Source: Plasmodiophora brassicae
Lineage: Eukaryota > Endomyxa: Phytomyxea > Phytomyxea > Plasmodiophorida
Direction: 5' to 3'
Assembly (NCBI GenBank): GCA_036867785.1
Contig: CP145419.1
Span: forward strand, 1,142,895 to 1,206,894
DNA length: 64,000 nt
Position 1 is the stretch's first letter; each line of letters starts with the position of its first letter. This document shows, piece by piece, positions 9,082-20,100 of this stretch. The translations under genes and the position numbers were made by a program. The notes beneath the pieces were generated by a model, which saw only the letters and a list, made by a program, of their open reading frames with translations, searched no databases and had not been told where the DNA came from.

Positions 9082-10228
9082 TTAGCAGACGCGGTGGACG
9101 GCGCCGATCGATCCGTACCAGAAGCGGGCGACCTGTTCGGCGGTCAGCGTGGCGCGCAACCGGTCGATGTGCTCGTGTTGGGCGGCCAGGTGCCGCCTGG
9201 CCATCTGGGACAGGTTCGCCAGGCGCGCCCGGATCGCGTTCAGCCTGGACTCCAGGTCCTGCTGGGCGACGAAGAACGCGTTCAGGTGGTCCTGCATCGG
9301 CATGGTCGCGTTCGGCTTGGGCGCCCAGAGCCGGCTGGACCCGACGGCCAGCGCCCACTCGATGAACCGGTCCTGCGACGTCGGCTGCAGGCAGGCGGCG
9401 GCCCGGCCGATGAAGAAGTCGGTCGAGTTCTGCCGGTTCCTGGACTTCTGCACGAACTGCTCCAGCGTCCTGCACAGCTCGTCGGTCGGCACCGGCGCCT
9501 GCTCCAGCAGGGACGTCATCTTGGCTTTCAGCTGCTGCTGCTCCTGCCTGCACAGGCGTATGAGTGGGCGACACGGGCGGTGCCGAAGGGCGGCGTTACG
9601 CGTGGGCGGCTTGAAGCACGTCCGGCTGGTGGACGGCCTGGAGCTCGGCGAGCCGGGCGGTCAGCCTGGCGACTTCCGCCTCCAGCCTCATGATGTACTC
9701 CTTCTTGCGCTGCCGGCTCAGGCGGGCGGCCTGCGCCTTCTTCGCCAGCCGCGAATCGTGCTCGCTCATCGACGACAGCGCAACGGGCGCCGTCTGGATT
9801 CGCCGGAGCGGGAATTGCTGCTGCTGTTCCGATTGTGACGCGGGCGGCGCTTGCTGCACGACGGACGTGTCGTCATGGGCGGCGGGCGGCATCGTGAACG
9901 ACGGAGCGAACGTGCGCGGGGCGACTTCCCGCGCGAGGACGACAGGCGCCGTTGTTGGCAGGGGCGCCGCCGCCGCCGCCATGAACATGCTGGACAGGTC
10001 GGTCGGGCACGTCTGCACCCGTCGCATCGAGTTGGACAGTTCCGACGCGCCGTACGGGTCGTGGGTCGGCGCGGGGGCGACCACCCGCGGCGTCACCGCC
10101 TGCTCGTTCAGGAAGTCGTTCTGCGCCAGCAGCAGGTCGATCCGCTGCCGCCCGAACTGCTCGTCCATCTCCAGCGTCATGTCCGTCATGCGGGCGTTGT
10201 CGAACCCGCCAGCGCCTCCATGCGCCAT
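9082..10228 (-). CDS. bZIP transcription factor with DOG1-like C-terminal region
   Basis: Two exons, 10228-9600 and 9547-9082 (52-nt intron; 364 residues). I start at the ATG before AHGGAGGFDNARM; an in-frame ATG at 10351 would add an Arg/Gly-rich 41 residues that look like leader. The N-terminal 180 residues are Ala/Pro-rich with two similar motifs (MRRVQTCPTDLSSMF and LRRIQTAPVALSSMS), possible phosphorylation or docking sites. The basic region SRLAKKAQAARLSRQRKKEY and zipper MRLEAEVARLTARLAELQ follow at about residues 155-195. The last ~150 residues are helical and Gln/Leu-rich, ending in LTAEQVARFW, reminiscent of the DOG1 region joined to TGA-type bZIPs, a weak match. It should bind DNA as a dimer. 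No regulation is visible. Confidence 0.8.
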
Positions 10229-10520
10229 GCCACGCGTCGTCGTCAACGACGAACGCGCGCCGCCGTCGTCTGCATCGCCACGGACTCCGCCGCCGCGTCC
10301 GGAACGTGTCGCCGCCGACCCCGACGGGCCGAGCGACCGGCACCGAACCATCAGTGGCAGGCCGACCCATCATTCGCCGGCGCGTTGTACGTACGGCGCA
10401 AGAGCGGCAGGGACCAATGTAGGGCGGGCGCCGCTCCCTCCCGCTGACGATGACGATCTGGCTAAATGTATTGCGGGTCCTGATGCGGTGCGCGATCGCA
10501 CCTGGCGTTGCACCGTCACC

Positions 10521-11294
10521 TTAGTACATTGAGGATTGGTGGTTGGACGGGCGCGGCGTCCGGATCTTCTCAATGTTCTTGACGATCAGGTCGTGGAGCA
10601 GGGCGGCGTTGTTGCGCAGGTCGCTGCAGAACAGCCGCACGTTGACGTACATCTTCTCGTCGAGCTCCTTGACGGCCATCCGGTAGTCCTGCACCTCGGG
10701 GTACTTGATCATCTTCGAGGCGATCTTGGCGCGCGTCACAAAGTACCCGGCGATGCTCTCGAGGACGTTGAACACGGCGTCCTCGGCCCGGGACAGCTCC
10801 GACACGGTCTCCTCCTGCACCGACACGCCAAAGTTGTTCCCGTCCTCGATGCGCGGGATCGCCAGCTGGATCGAGATCTTCACCGTCCCGATCAGCTCGA
10901 TAAAGTCGAGCAGGTGCGTCTTCAGCAGCGCTAGCGGGGCGACGACGGCGCTGTTGCACGACAGCGCCGACGTCGACCGCGGGACGCAGGCGACCTCGCC
11001 GTCCATCCTGCGCCTCTTGGCGTTCGACCCGTTGTTGTCCGCGTCGTCCGGCTCCGGGCGGACGTCGATGCCGGCGGCGACGGCGCCGGGCGGCGCGTTG
11101 AACTCGGGCGCGTCCTTCAGCAGGCGCTGCAGGACCATGACCTTGGCGGGCAGGACGGCATGGATGATCTCGTTGGCGTCCCGGGAGAACCCGTCGATGA
11201 TCTCCCGGTACTGCCGCCGGCACTCCTCCGGCGACGCGTCCGCCTGCACCGCGGCGCCGTCGTCGTTCCCCGATGGCAGGTCGCTGCTCGCCAT
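10521..11294 (-). CDS. Proteasome activator PA28 / REG-gamma
   Basis: Single exon, 257 residues, close to the ~254 of PSME3. The start is the ATG before ASSDLPSGNDD; an upstream in-frame ATG at 11363 would add 23 residues with no counterpart in the family. The N-terminal helix region, a loop carrying a basic cluster NAKRRRMDGE (a likely nuclear localisation signal, as in REG-gamma), then PRIEDGNNFGVSVQEE and KYPEVQDYRMAVKELDEKM are diagnostic of the PA28 C-terminal domain, including the activation-loop region. The protein forms a heptameric ring that opens the 20S proteasome gate without ATP. Only one PA28 gene is in view, consistent with a gamma-type homoheptamer in the nucleus. Read with high confidence. 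Confidence 0.93.
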   Translation of the reverse strand: MASSDLPSGNDDGAAVQADASPEECRRQYREIIDGFSRDANEIIHAVLPAKVMVLQRLLKDAPEFNAPPGAVAAGIDVRPEPDDADNNGSNAKRRRMDGEVACVPRSTSALSCNSAVVAPLALLKTHLLDFIELIGTVKISIQLAIPRIEDGNNFGVSVQEETVSELSRAEDAVFNVLESIAGYFVTRAKIASKMIKYPEVQDYRMAVKELDEKMYVNVRLFCSDLRNNAALLHDLIVKNIEKIRTPRPSNHQSSMY

Positions 11295-11532
11295 CGCCCT
11301 ACTCACGAAGCGCGCAGGGCCACGGACTGCGCGACCCCGACCCGCCCCGACGACCAACAACAATGTTCACGTCGGTTTTTTCGCGCGTCTTCAACGACGA
11401 CAGTATTATAATTTGTACTTGTGGGAACGAACACATCATCCGCGACCACCACACCGTCCTCGTCCGGCTCCGGCGGCTCCGGGTTGACTACACTCGCTCA
11501 CACGGAGACGGGCCCGCCCGCGCAGAAAAACG

Positions 11533-11745
11533 TCACGGCTGCGGCGGCTTGCGCCACATGGAGTTGGAGGGGCGATGCGGCGCTGCCCCGGCGGGTCCGT
11601 CGCCGTCGTGCTGCTGCTGCTGCTGCTGTCGTCGTCGTCGCTGACCGGACGCGTCGCTGAGGAACGGCAGGTACACGTGCGCGTAGCCGATGGCGGCGCC
11701 CGTCACCAGCACCAGCGCCAGCACGGCCGCCCGCGACGACGGCAT
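11533..11745 (-). CDS. Very small single-pass membrane protein
   Basis: ATG at 11743-11745 opens a 70-residue frame: MPSSRAAVLALVLVTG then AAIGYAHVYLPFLSD forms one N-terminal membrane helix, and the end is SNSMWRKPPQP. The Arg/Gln-rich middle may be a 63-nt GT-AG intron (GTCAGC...GGGGCAG). Because its length is a multiple of three both forms stay open; removal gives 49 residues. The size and shape recall tiny mitochondrial inner-membrane assembly factors, but I cannot assign a family. It lies just 3' of the 150-residue membrane protein on the same strand. Confidence 0.45.
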   Translation of the reverse strand: MPSSRAAVLALVLVTGAAIGYAHVYLPFLSDASGQRRRRQQQQQQHDGDGPAGAAPHRPSNSMWRKPPQP

Positions 11746-11781
11746 CGCAACGCCGCCGACGGGCTAAGTTTATCGTATGTA

Positions 11782-12350
11782 TCAGATCGTCGTCGTCGGC
11801 GACCTCGGGCCCGACGACGCGCGCAGGTGGACGTTCTCGATCATCGTCGCCTGCAGTTCGTCTTTGGGGAAACGGTGTCGTCAGACACGTGGCGCACCGA
11901 CGGATCCCGATAGGCGCGCACTGACCGAGGATGGTGAGGAGGATGGCCTCCAGGGCGATGTCGCGCGGGGACCGATCCGCGCCCGCGTTCGCCGCCCGCC
12001 GCGCCCGGCTGTTGCGCTCCAGGTCCGTCTTCCAGCTGTCGTGGAACTGGAGGCGCAACGAGTCGAGGCGGTCCGCCAGGATCGTCTCGATCCTGCTTGC
12101 CCCCTGGTCAGCGGGGGCGCCGTCACGTCGTCGCCGTCGCCTACCGATCGTACGACACCGCTGCTGTCGTCGTCGAGCGTCGCTCTGGACGGGGGCGCTG
12201 CCGCCGCGCGAACATCAGGTACAGGCAGGCGCCGACCGAGGTGACGCCCGTCGTCAGCAGCAGCAGCGCGCTGGGCAGCCGCAGCCAGGGCGGTCGTCGT
12301 TTCGCGCTGGGCGCCTGGACCAGGACGGACAGCGCTGCTGGCGCCGTCAT
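11782..12350 (-). CDS. Small membrane-anchored coiled protein, function unknown
   Basis: Three exons, 12350-12145, 12092-11926, 11861-11782 (introns 52 and 64 nt) give 150 residues. The N-terminal part MTAPAALSVLVQAPSAKRR is basic, followed by a membrane helix (PSALLLLTTGVTSVGACLYL, residues ~28-47). The remainder is charged and helical: ETILADRLDSLRLQFHDSW, then LEAILLTILDELQATMIENV, ending SPTTTI. No known family is recognised. Basic leader plus one helix would fit a mitochondrial or ER tail facing the cytosol or matrix. The second acceptor (CCAAAG) was chosen because it yields a sensible ending; the alternative CTGCAG acceptor gives a longer, unnatural Arg-rich tail. Confidence 0.5.
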
Positions 12351-12472
12351 GACGACGACGAGCGGGGGCGACGTCGGCGGTGTGTGAGGCGCACGAGGCC
12401 GGGCGCCAAACGCTGCGACGATAACATGGTTACGATACGCGTCTGCGCCTGGCACCCCCCGGGGGGGACCGT

Positions 12473-13752
12473 TTACTGCTGGGGGCGGCGACCGGCCGAG
12501 CACTCCTGCCTGACGGACAGGCCCTGGATGAGGTCGTCGGCGGGCGCCGCGAGGAACCCGGCTTCGTACAGCCGGTCGAGGCGGTCAAAGTCAAAGTCCA
12601 GGCGCATGGCACGCTCCATCTCCGCCTGGTGGCCCTTGCCGTTGCCTGTGGGGGACGTCACGTCATTCCCGTTCTGCAGCAGCAGCAGCAGCAGCGTCGA
12701 ACGCGCCGCCGCTTACCGTTGAAGTGCAGGACGGACGGGTACGTGCCCGTGACCCGGTTGCGCCACCGGCTGTCCAGGTTGCCCTGCGACGGTTCGTGTT
12801 CGACGACGAGGTCGTCGACGCTCAGGTGCACGCTCTGGAAGATGCTGGCCCGGTGGTCCAGCGCGACCCGCGCCCTGCCGTGCAGGAGGACGAGCGACGC
12901 CAGCTCCTGGTCGATCGCCTTCGCGGACGCCTCCGGCAGCGCCATCATCTCCTCGAACGCCTTGACGGCCGCCCCGGCGTACCCGATCCACCCGCCCGAG
13001 TTCAGGTACCCTACAGGGCGCGCGCGCGTCAGCGACACCGTCGTCGTCGTCGTCGTCGCATCCGCCTACGGTAGGGCGTCGGCGACGCCGGGTACTCGTC
13101 CTGGCAGATGCGCTCGCCGTCGGGGCGCCCGTCCATGAACGGCCAGCAGCCCTTCTCGGCGGTGAACACGACGGGTTCGTTCATGGCCAGGAACTTGTCA
13201 ACGATGTTGGCCTCGGTATCCACCTGGCGAACGCACAGCCGGCCGTGGGACGACGCGTCAGCACACGACGGGTGGACCCGCCTACGAGTAGGACGTCGTA
13301 GGCGTCGACGAACATGACGATGTCGTCCGGGTCGTGTTGCCGCAGTTCGTCGAGCGTCACCGGGATCTTCTCGAACAGGACGTCGTCGGGGGCGGCGCCC
13401 CGGAACCCGACCACCTTCACCTTCAGCTGGAACAGGGCGCCCGTGTACAGCAGATGGCACAGGAAGTTCGCCTGTGCGCGCTCGCGCGTCAGCGTACGCC
13501 ACCGCGCGCCCAACGACGTACGTTGTGCGATGCGAACGTGACGACCGTCAGCGACGGGCGCGCCGGGCCAGCCGGCGCCTGCAGTGACAAGTCGGTTGTG
13601 ATCGCGCGGTACCGCAGGAGGACGGCGAGCAGGGTGCCGCACGCGACCAGGCCGCCCGCGATGACGCAGACCACGAGGCGGCGTTGCGATGCGCGCGTCA
13701 GGCGGTGCCTCTTCGCGCACGCCTGCAGCGACGTCGACGTGGCCGCCAGCAT
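12473..13752 (-). CDS. PLOD/procollagen-type glycosyltransferase, type II membrane protein
   Basis: Five exons: 13752-13522, 13471-13286, 13223-13070, 13010-12717, 12645-12473 (introns 50, 62, 59, 71 nt; 345 residues; an ATG at 13800 would add 16). A membrane helix (VVCVIAGGLVACGTLLAVLL) sits at about residues 26-45. The luminal domain begins LTVVTFASHNANF. It has IVMFVDAYDVLLV, whose Asp-x-x-Asp matches the metal/UDP site of the glycosyltransferase domain in lysyl hydroxylases (FTDSYDVL). It then has FTAEKGCWPF, RYLNSGGWIGYA, VALDHRASIFQS and YPSVLHFNGNGKGH, all typical of that family. Expected to transfer glucose or galactose in the secretory pathway, perhaps to hydroxylysine-like acceptors. 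No hydroxylase domain follows, so it is a stand-alone transferase. Confidence 0.85.
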
Positions 13753-13846
13753 GATGATGTGCCGTGGTTCCTTCCCCCTTCGGCAGCGCGCGCCGTTCAC
13801 GTCTGGTCAGACGAACGCACCTCCTCCGCCGCCGAACAACAAAATG

Positions 13847-13951
13847 GAACAAGATGGACGGCGATTTTGCCTCAGCCTTAAAATAGCGTCGCCTTCATCG
13901 AACAAGTTGGACGGCGTTTTGCCTCACCCTAAAAATAGCGTCGCCTTCATC
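13847..13951. repeat. Two-unit tandem repeat upstream of the PLOD-like gene
   Basis: Units 13847-13899 (53 nt) and 13900-13951 (52 nt) share gaacaag.tggacggcg, ttttgcctca and aaatagcgtcgccttcat, about 90 percent alike. They lie about 95-200 bases upstream of the PLOD-like start codon, on its promoter side, so they may be duplicated promoter elements. The rest of 13753-14158 holds no gene that I can recognise. Confidence 0.85.
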
Positions 13952-14158
13952 GCGACAGCAGCAGCAGCCTTGTGACCTGCGGTGTCGTGAAACCGGCGCC
14001 AGTGTTGCGCAAACAACGAAACGTGCAAGTGCCAGCACTGCCGGCGTTAGGTCGATCGCATTCGACGGCCACCGCGCCGCGACACGTCCCTGGAGAGCGA
14101 GCGGCGTCGTTGACGCGATACGTTATGTATAAAGAAGGAGGAGCAGACGGCCAACGAG

Positions 14159-17100
14159 CTAGAACCAGGGGTGCCAGGTGGCCGGCATGGCGCTCAGGTT
14201 GTCGATGCTGGTCGCCTGTTCGACGAGGCGCTGGATCTTGGCGTTGATCGGCGCGGGCACCTTAGCCCCGGGCGCGTCCGACGTCGTCGTCGTCGGCGGC
14301 GGCGGCGACGACGGCATCAGCGACTGGACGCGGTTCAGGACGGCCGTCGTGTTCTGCGACACGTGCGCGCGCAGCGACCGCTCCAGGTCGTCCAGGGCGC
14401 TCTCCGACCCGATCGGCTGCAGCGTGACGCTCCAGGAGAGTAGGTCGTCGCGCAGGAACAGGTTCAGATAGTTCTTCAGGATGTGCTGCCGGCGCAGCCA
14501 GCAGGCGGCCGACGAGATGAACGCGCTGCCGAACACGCCCTCGATCAGGAACGGCGTGCAGAACTCGGCCAGGTTCGGGGTCAGCCGGAACGGGACCTGC
14601 CGCCGCAGCGTTCAGAACACGCCCTGGCAGAACGCAACGCCCCCAGTTACCTGTTCGGCGTGGTCGATGGCGTGCTCCGGCGTGTACGACGGGTAGAAGT
14701 CGTTCTGGACGATGCGGCCGGTGCGTCTGGAGAACCAGATGCGTTGTGGCGTGCGGTCGCCGATGCGCAGGGCGAACGTGAGGAACGACGTCAGGCCGAG
14801 CTGCTTGGCGAACTCGACCTTGAACGCCCAGAGCGCGTCGTGCGTCGGCAGCGTCCGCTCCAGGTACTGGCGCAGCGTGTTCGGCGGCACGTGGTTCATC
14901 ATGATGCGCTTGTGGATCCGGTGGCGCGCGGCGTCCCGCTCGTCGTCGACAACGCCGCCCAGCTGGTTCCGGTACACGGTCAGCGCGTCATCGGCGTCCA
15001 TGTTCTTCACGAAGCACATGTGCTCCAGGACGGCGTCCAGCGACACGAACGACGGGTCGCACTCGTACAGGCGCAGGCGGTTCGTCAGCGGGACGACGGC
15101 GGGCACGTCCAGGGCAATGCTGCGTTCGCGCGTCTCCCGCGACTTGCGCATCAGCTGGTTCAGGATCCGCCCCATCTGCATCATGCGCTCGTCCGACTTG
15201 GTGATGTGCGACACGAAGAACTGGACGAGGAAGTACCGCAGGGTGCCGTCGCACCCGACGAACCCGATCCGCCGGAACGACATGCCGTTGTGCCGGACGA
15301 TGCCGACCAGGTGCGAGAAGCGCACCAGCATGACGTGGGCGCCAGGCTTCGGCTCCGCGCCGTTGCCGTACTGCCCCGGGATCTCAATGTTTCTCGCCTC
15401 GAACCGGGCCAGGTACGTGGACAGGCGCACCAGCTCCCGCATGTGCTCCTGGCGATGCGACTGCGACACGGCGCGACGCAGCGTGCTCTGTGCCACCAGC
15501 ACAGCACCCGTCAGCAGGGGAACGACGACGACGAAGACAGCGGCAGTAGCAGCGTAGTAGTACGTACCTTCCACCATTTCAGCTTGCGCATCAGGCGGGT
15601 CAGCGTCGTCGGGTACTCGGTGCCGTCGGGCGGCGGCAGGAACTCGCGCAGGAACCGCTCGCGGTACAGGTGCATGAACCGGGTCAGCGTCGGCTTCGAC
15701 GACGCGTGCATGCCGCCCTGCAGGAAGAACTTGGAGCACACCCGGCGGATGTTCTCCGTCAGGGCCTGCGGCACCGTGTCCTGCGCCGTGATCGGCTGCC
15801 GGAAGCACTTCAGGAACAGGGCCTGCACGGTGGACAGCAGCTCCTCCTGCGGCTCCGGCCGGAAGCACCGCCCCATCTCCTCGAGCATCTTCTCCAGCTC
15901 CGACACCAGGTTCAGGTGCGACTGGCGCAGGACGGTCACGACGGCGCGCACGTTGGCGTTCGAGCGCTCGCCGGCCGCACGAGACGCCGCCGTCGACGAC
16001 GGGGCGGCGGGGCCCACGTCCGGCGAGGTGCCGATCTGAACGGGCGGGGGCGTCACGGGAGGCGCCTCGTCCTGCCGCATCTCGGGACTGCCCGCCACCG
16101 GCGGGACCGGGCGACTGCCAGACGTGTGTCAGGGAGCAGAAGAGACGGGGGCAGGGCACGCACGCGTCCCGACCTGACAGCGGCCGCAGCGGCAGCGGCC
16201 GCGTGCTGTTGCATCATGCGTTGGTGGTCGCGGCGCTCGTGCAGGTAGGCGCGCACGTCGTAGTAGATGGCCTGTGGGAACGACTTGGCGACGTTCTGCA
16301 GGATCGCCGTGTACGCCGTGCCTTCCGGGCGCGACAGCGAGCTGATGAGCTGGGGCAGCCACAGCAGCCAGACCCAGACGGGCAGGTCCAGCGAGTACTT
16401 CTTGAAGACGGCGTTGAGCGGCCCGTCGTTCTTGTCGTACGTGAGCAGCCAGAGCACGCGGGCCAGCGTCAGGCGCGCCCGGTCCGACGTGTGGAAGCGG
16501 ACGGCTTGCAGGTAGCAGGTGATGGTGTACTCGGCCCACTGCCGGTCCTTCTGCAGGCCGAACAGCTGGTCGCAGAAGGCGCCCCAGGACAGCCACCCCT
16601 TGCCGTAGTCGTCGCAGACGGCCAGCGACGACGAGAACGCCGTGTGCGACTCCTCGCCGTGCCCGAGGTGCTCCAGGGCCTCCCCCTTCAGGCGGAACAT
16701 CTCGGCGCACTGCTCGCCCGTGTACCTGTCCATCGGGCTCTGGTTCAGCAGCGACACCGCCGACCGGATCTCGTCCGCCGTCTGCAGGCAGATCTTCACC
16801 TGCTCGCGCAGCTTGGCGAACGATTCCGCCGGGGACAACCCGGCCGTCGGGAGCTTGTCCAACCACGTCAGGCAGACCTGCACCATCGGGGTTAGCACAC
16901 AGATCGCGCTGTGCACACACTGGAGGCGGGCACGTGTGTACCTGGGGAAGTTGCTGTCGGCGCGCCGTCTCCGCCATCTTGACGACGGTCCACGTCGTAT
17001 CGTTGTAGGCGAGTTCCTGCTGCGGCGCGCTCGCCAGCGACTGGAACGCCGCCGACAGCCGCTGGAAGACCTGCAGGCGCCCGCAGACGATCTCGTTCCA

Positions 17101-20100
17101 GATCGTGATCGAGTCCCAGTAGTTGGGCAGGCGGTCGCGCCAGGCGGACAGCAGGTTCTTGAAGTCGGGCACGCGGTTCTGCTTGAACGCCTTGCCGGCT
17201 TCGTCGATCATGATGCGGCCTTCGCGCAGCTCGACCAGCTGCTGGAAACGGGACAGCAGGTCGACGTGGGCGGTGCCCAGGAACGACGGCCGGCGCATCC
17301 ACTCCTGCAGGGCGATATCCATCGCCCGGTCCAGCATCGACACCTGCTTCGTCGTGATTCGCTGGATCAGGACCGCCAGCGGGACGGACGACGACGCGTC
17401 CGACGCCGGCGCGCCGTTGCCGTCGTCCTCGCCCAGCGCGCGCAGCACCAGGGCGGCCTGCTGCTGGGACATGGTTTGCAGGCGGTACATCAGGCCGGAC
17501 AAGGGGATGGTCGGATGCGAATCGGTGCCGTACTTGTCGCACAGCGACTCGAGCGCGGCCGTGTCGCCGGCGAGCGACGCCGACTCGAGGACCAGGTCGG
17601 CGCGTTGCAACTGCGATGCAACGTCGCCGATCTGCGCCCACTGGTGCAGGTGCTTCGCACATCGAACCCATTCGTGCTCCCACATGACGGCTTCGTCGGC
17701 GCCCGGGTGCGGCACCGGGGCACCACCGGCGTCGGCGCCGGGCGGCCCCTACACACACGCGTGAGCCCTCCCAAACGTTGAACAGCGGCACCGGCGCAAA
17801 GCGAACCTGAATGGACTTCAGCGCGCCGAAGAACTCCTCCTGGGCGCGCGGCCACAGGCCGTACTGCTCCAGAGCGGTGGCCGCACGTGTGAACGGGGAC
17901 ACCGCCCGTATCTGGACGATGCCAGCGATGACGTCGTGCTCGGACAGCTCGGAATGCAATTCGATCAGGGCGCGGACGGCCAGGGCGTGATCGGCGGCGA
18001 CGCCGGGCTGCATCGGCGGGTGCAGGACCAGCCGATCCAGCAGGGCGGACGCCGAGTGCCACGCGCCGAACGTTCGCCCCAGGTAGGAGATGAGTTCGGG
18101 GCGCAGGTCGGGCGGGCGATCGCATCTGTCGAACGATGCCAGCAGGGCGTGCACGACATTCGGACGGTAGCGGAGCTGCTTGAGCAGATCGTCGCGGGAC
18201 AGGACGCGCGACAGCACAGACGTCACACCAGGCTGGTCGCCAGCGGGGACCTAAGCAACTGTCTAAGTGCACGCCGACCGACGAGCAGTGGGGACGACCG
18301 ACCAGACTCCAGGCGATCGGGAAGATGCGCTCCCAGGACAGGCGGGCCAGGCTGTCGTCGGCCAGCGCCAAACGATACATCGGGCCGATCAGAGCGCCGG
18401 CCTTCGTTGCGGTCAGCATAGCAATAAAGTCCTTCTGTTTGCCCAGCGCCTGCCGCTGACTGGTGATCGCAGCGGGGCCGCCCTCCGACGACAGGCTCCC
18501 GACGCGTAGCCGGGAGTGCTCCTGCGACAGAAACAGAGGGGCGTCGGCGTGCGCCAGCGACAGGATCATCTCGAGGCCGTGCGACAGCCAGAACCGGTCG
18601 GCGACGGTCGCCCATCCCGAGGTCTCAAAGATGAACTCGAGGCGGGAGGCCACGGTCGCACCCGCCAACGCCTCCAGGTACCGCATCATGCGGGCGTGGA
18701 TGTCGGGCTCGGAGGATCGCAGGACGCCCATGACGGGGCGTGCCAGCAGCTTCAGCAGCGCGGCGTTCGGCGCCCCCTCTTTCACCTCGCTGTGCAGCAC
18801 GTCGAGGACGGCAGTGAACAGCCGGATGAGGACGCCGGTGCCGTCGTCCGCCAGGCCGCCGCTGTGGGCGAACTCCTCGAACCGACTCATGCGGACGAGC
18901 AGGTTGCACTTCTCCTTCAGCGTCAGGTCGGGCAGCGGGTGCTTCCCCGAGATCCACCCGCAGACGATGACCACGACGGACGAGACGATGTCGAAGTCCT
19001 CGCTCTTGTCGATCAGGTGCAGCATGGTCTGCAGAACCTGACACAGCGCGTTAACCGATCGTGGCACGTGTTGACGGGTGCGCGCAGCGTACCTGCTTAC
19101 GCTGCTCTCGCATGCTGGGCGCCCGACGTTCCACCAGGCGGAGCGAGCACAGGAGGGCGGGTTTGTCATGCTGCTGGCCGGTGGCGGCGGCCGACGACCC
19201 CGATGGCCCTTGCGCTTTCTTGACCGACGCCGACGCGCCCGACACGGCAGCCGACGACGCTTGCAGGCATCGTCGCATGAGCGTATGCTGTGCCGCCGCC
19301 AGCGCCGCGTTCAGGCCGGGCAAGAACAGGGGCGTCCGCAACGACGCCAGGTCCAGAGCGGAGAGCGTCAGGCGCAGCGTGTCAACGTCCTTGTGCTGGA
19401 TCCCGGCGGCGATCCCCTTGCACAACGACGCGTAGATCGGGGCGACGTCCTCGCCGTCGGCGCCGGCGGCAGGCAGCGTCGCTTCCAGACGACGAAGGAA
19501 CGACTGGAACGCCTCCAGCAGCGCGTCATCGACGGGAACGGCAAACACGCGGCCGATGATCCCATCGATCATGACCGTTCGGATGTCCGACTCCGACAGG
19601 AACGGGGCGCTGCGACCCGCCAGCAGCGCATCGAACAGCTTGAGCACATGGACGAGCGAAGCACCGTCCAGATGGGAAACGAGCGGGGCGATGACATCGT
19701 CCAGCGCCGCAAACGACGCCGTTGGCCACACGGACGAGGCCGTCGCCAGCGTCGTAATGATCCGAGACGATACGGCCTGTGTCGCTGGTTGCTGCGCCGT
19801 CAGGCATCGCTTGAACGTCTCGATCAGAATGCCAATGACGACCGTTGCCGACGGGGCGGACGCAACCCAACGATGGGACGACACGAGGCTCGACGTCGAC
19901 AGGTGGAATCGAGGCGACGACGACCTCGACGACGTCCGGCGCGTTTTCGACGGCGCCTTCTGGCGTTTCGGGGGCGACGGCGAGGCCGGCAACTCGGCGT
20001 TGTGCACGGCAGCAACCGACGACCACAGGAACAGCTGGTCGACCATGTCGAGAATAACAGGGACGCGCTCCCGATCAGGGAACGCGGTCTGCCGGTTCGC

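Noticed and set aside
14483-16039. 518-residue plus frame
   Set aside because: Antisense to the TRRAP kinase and FAT exons, which match the family exactly; the plus text has no motif.
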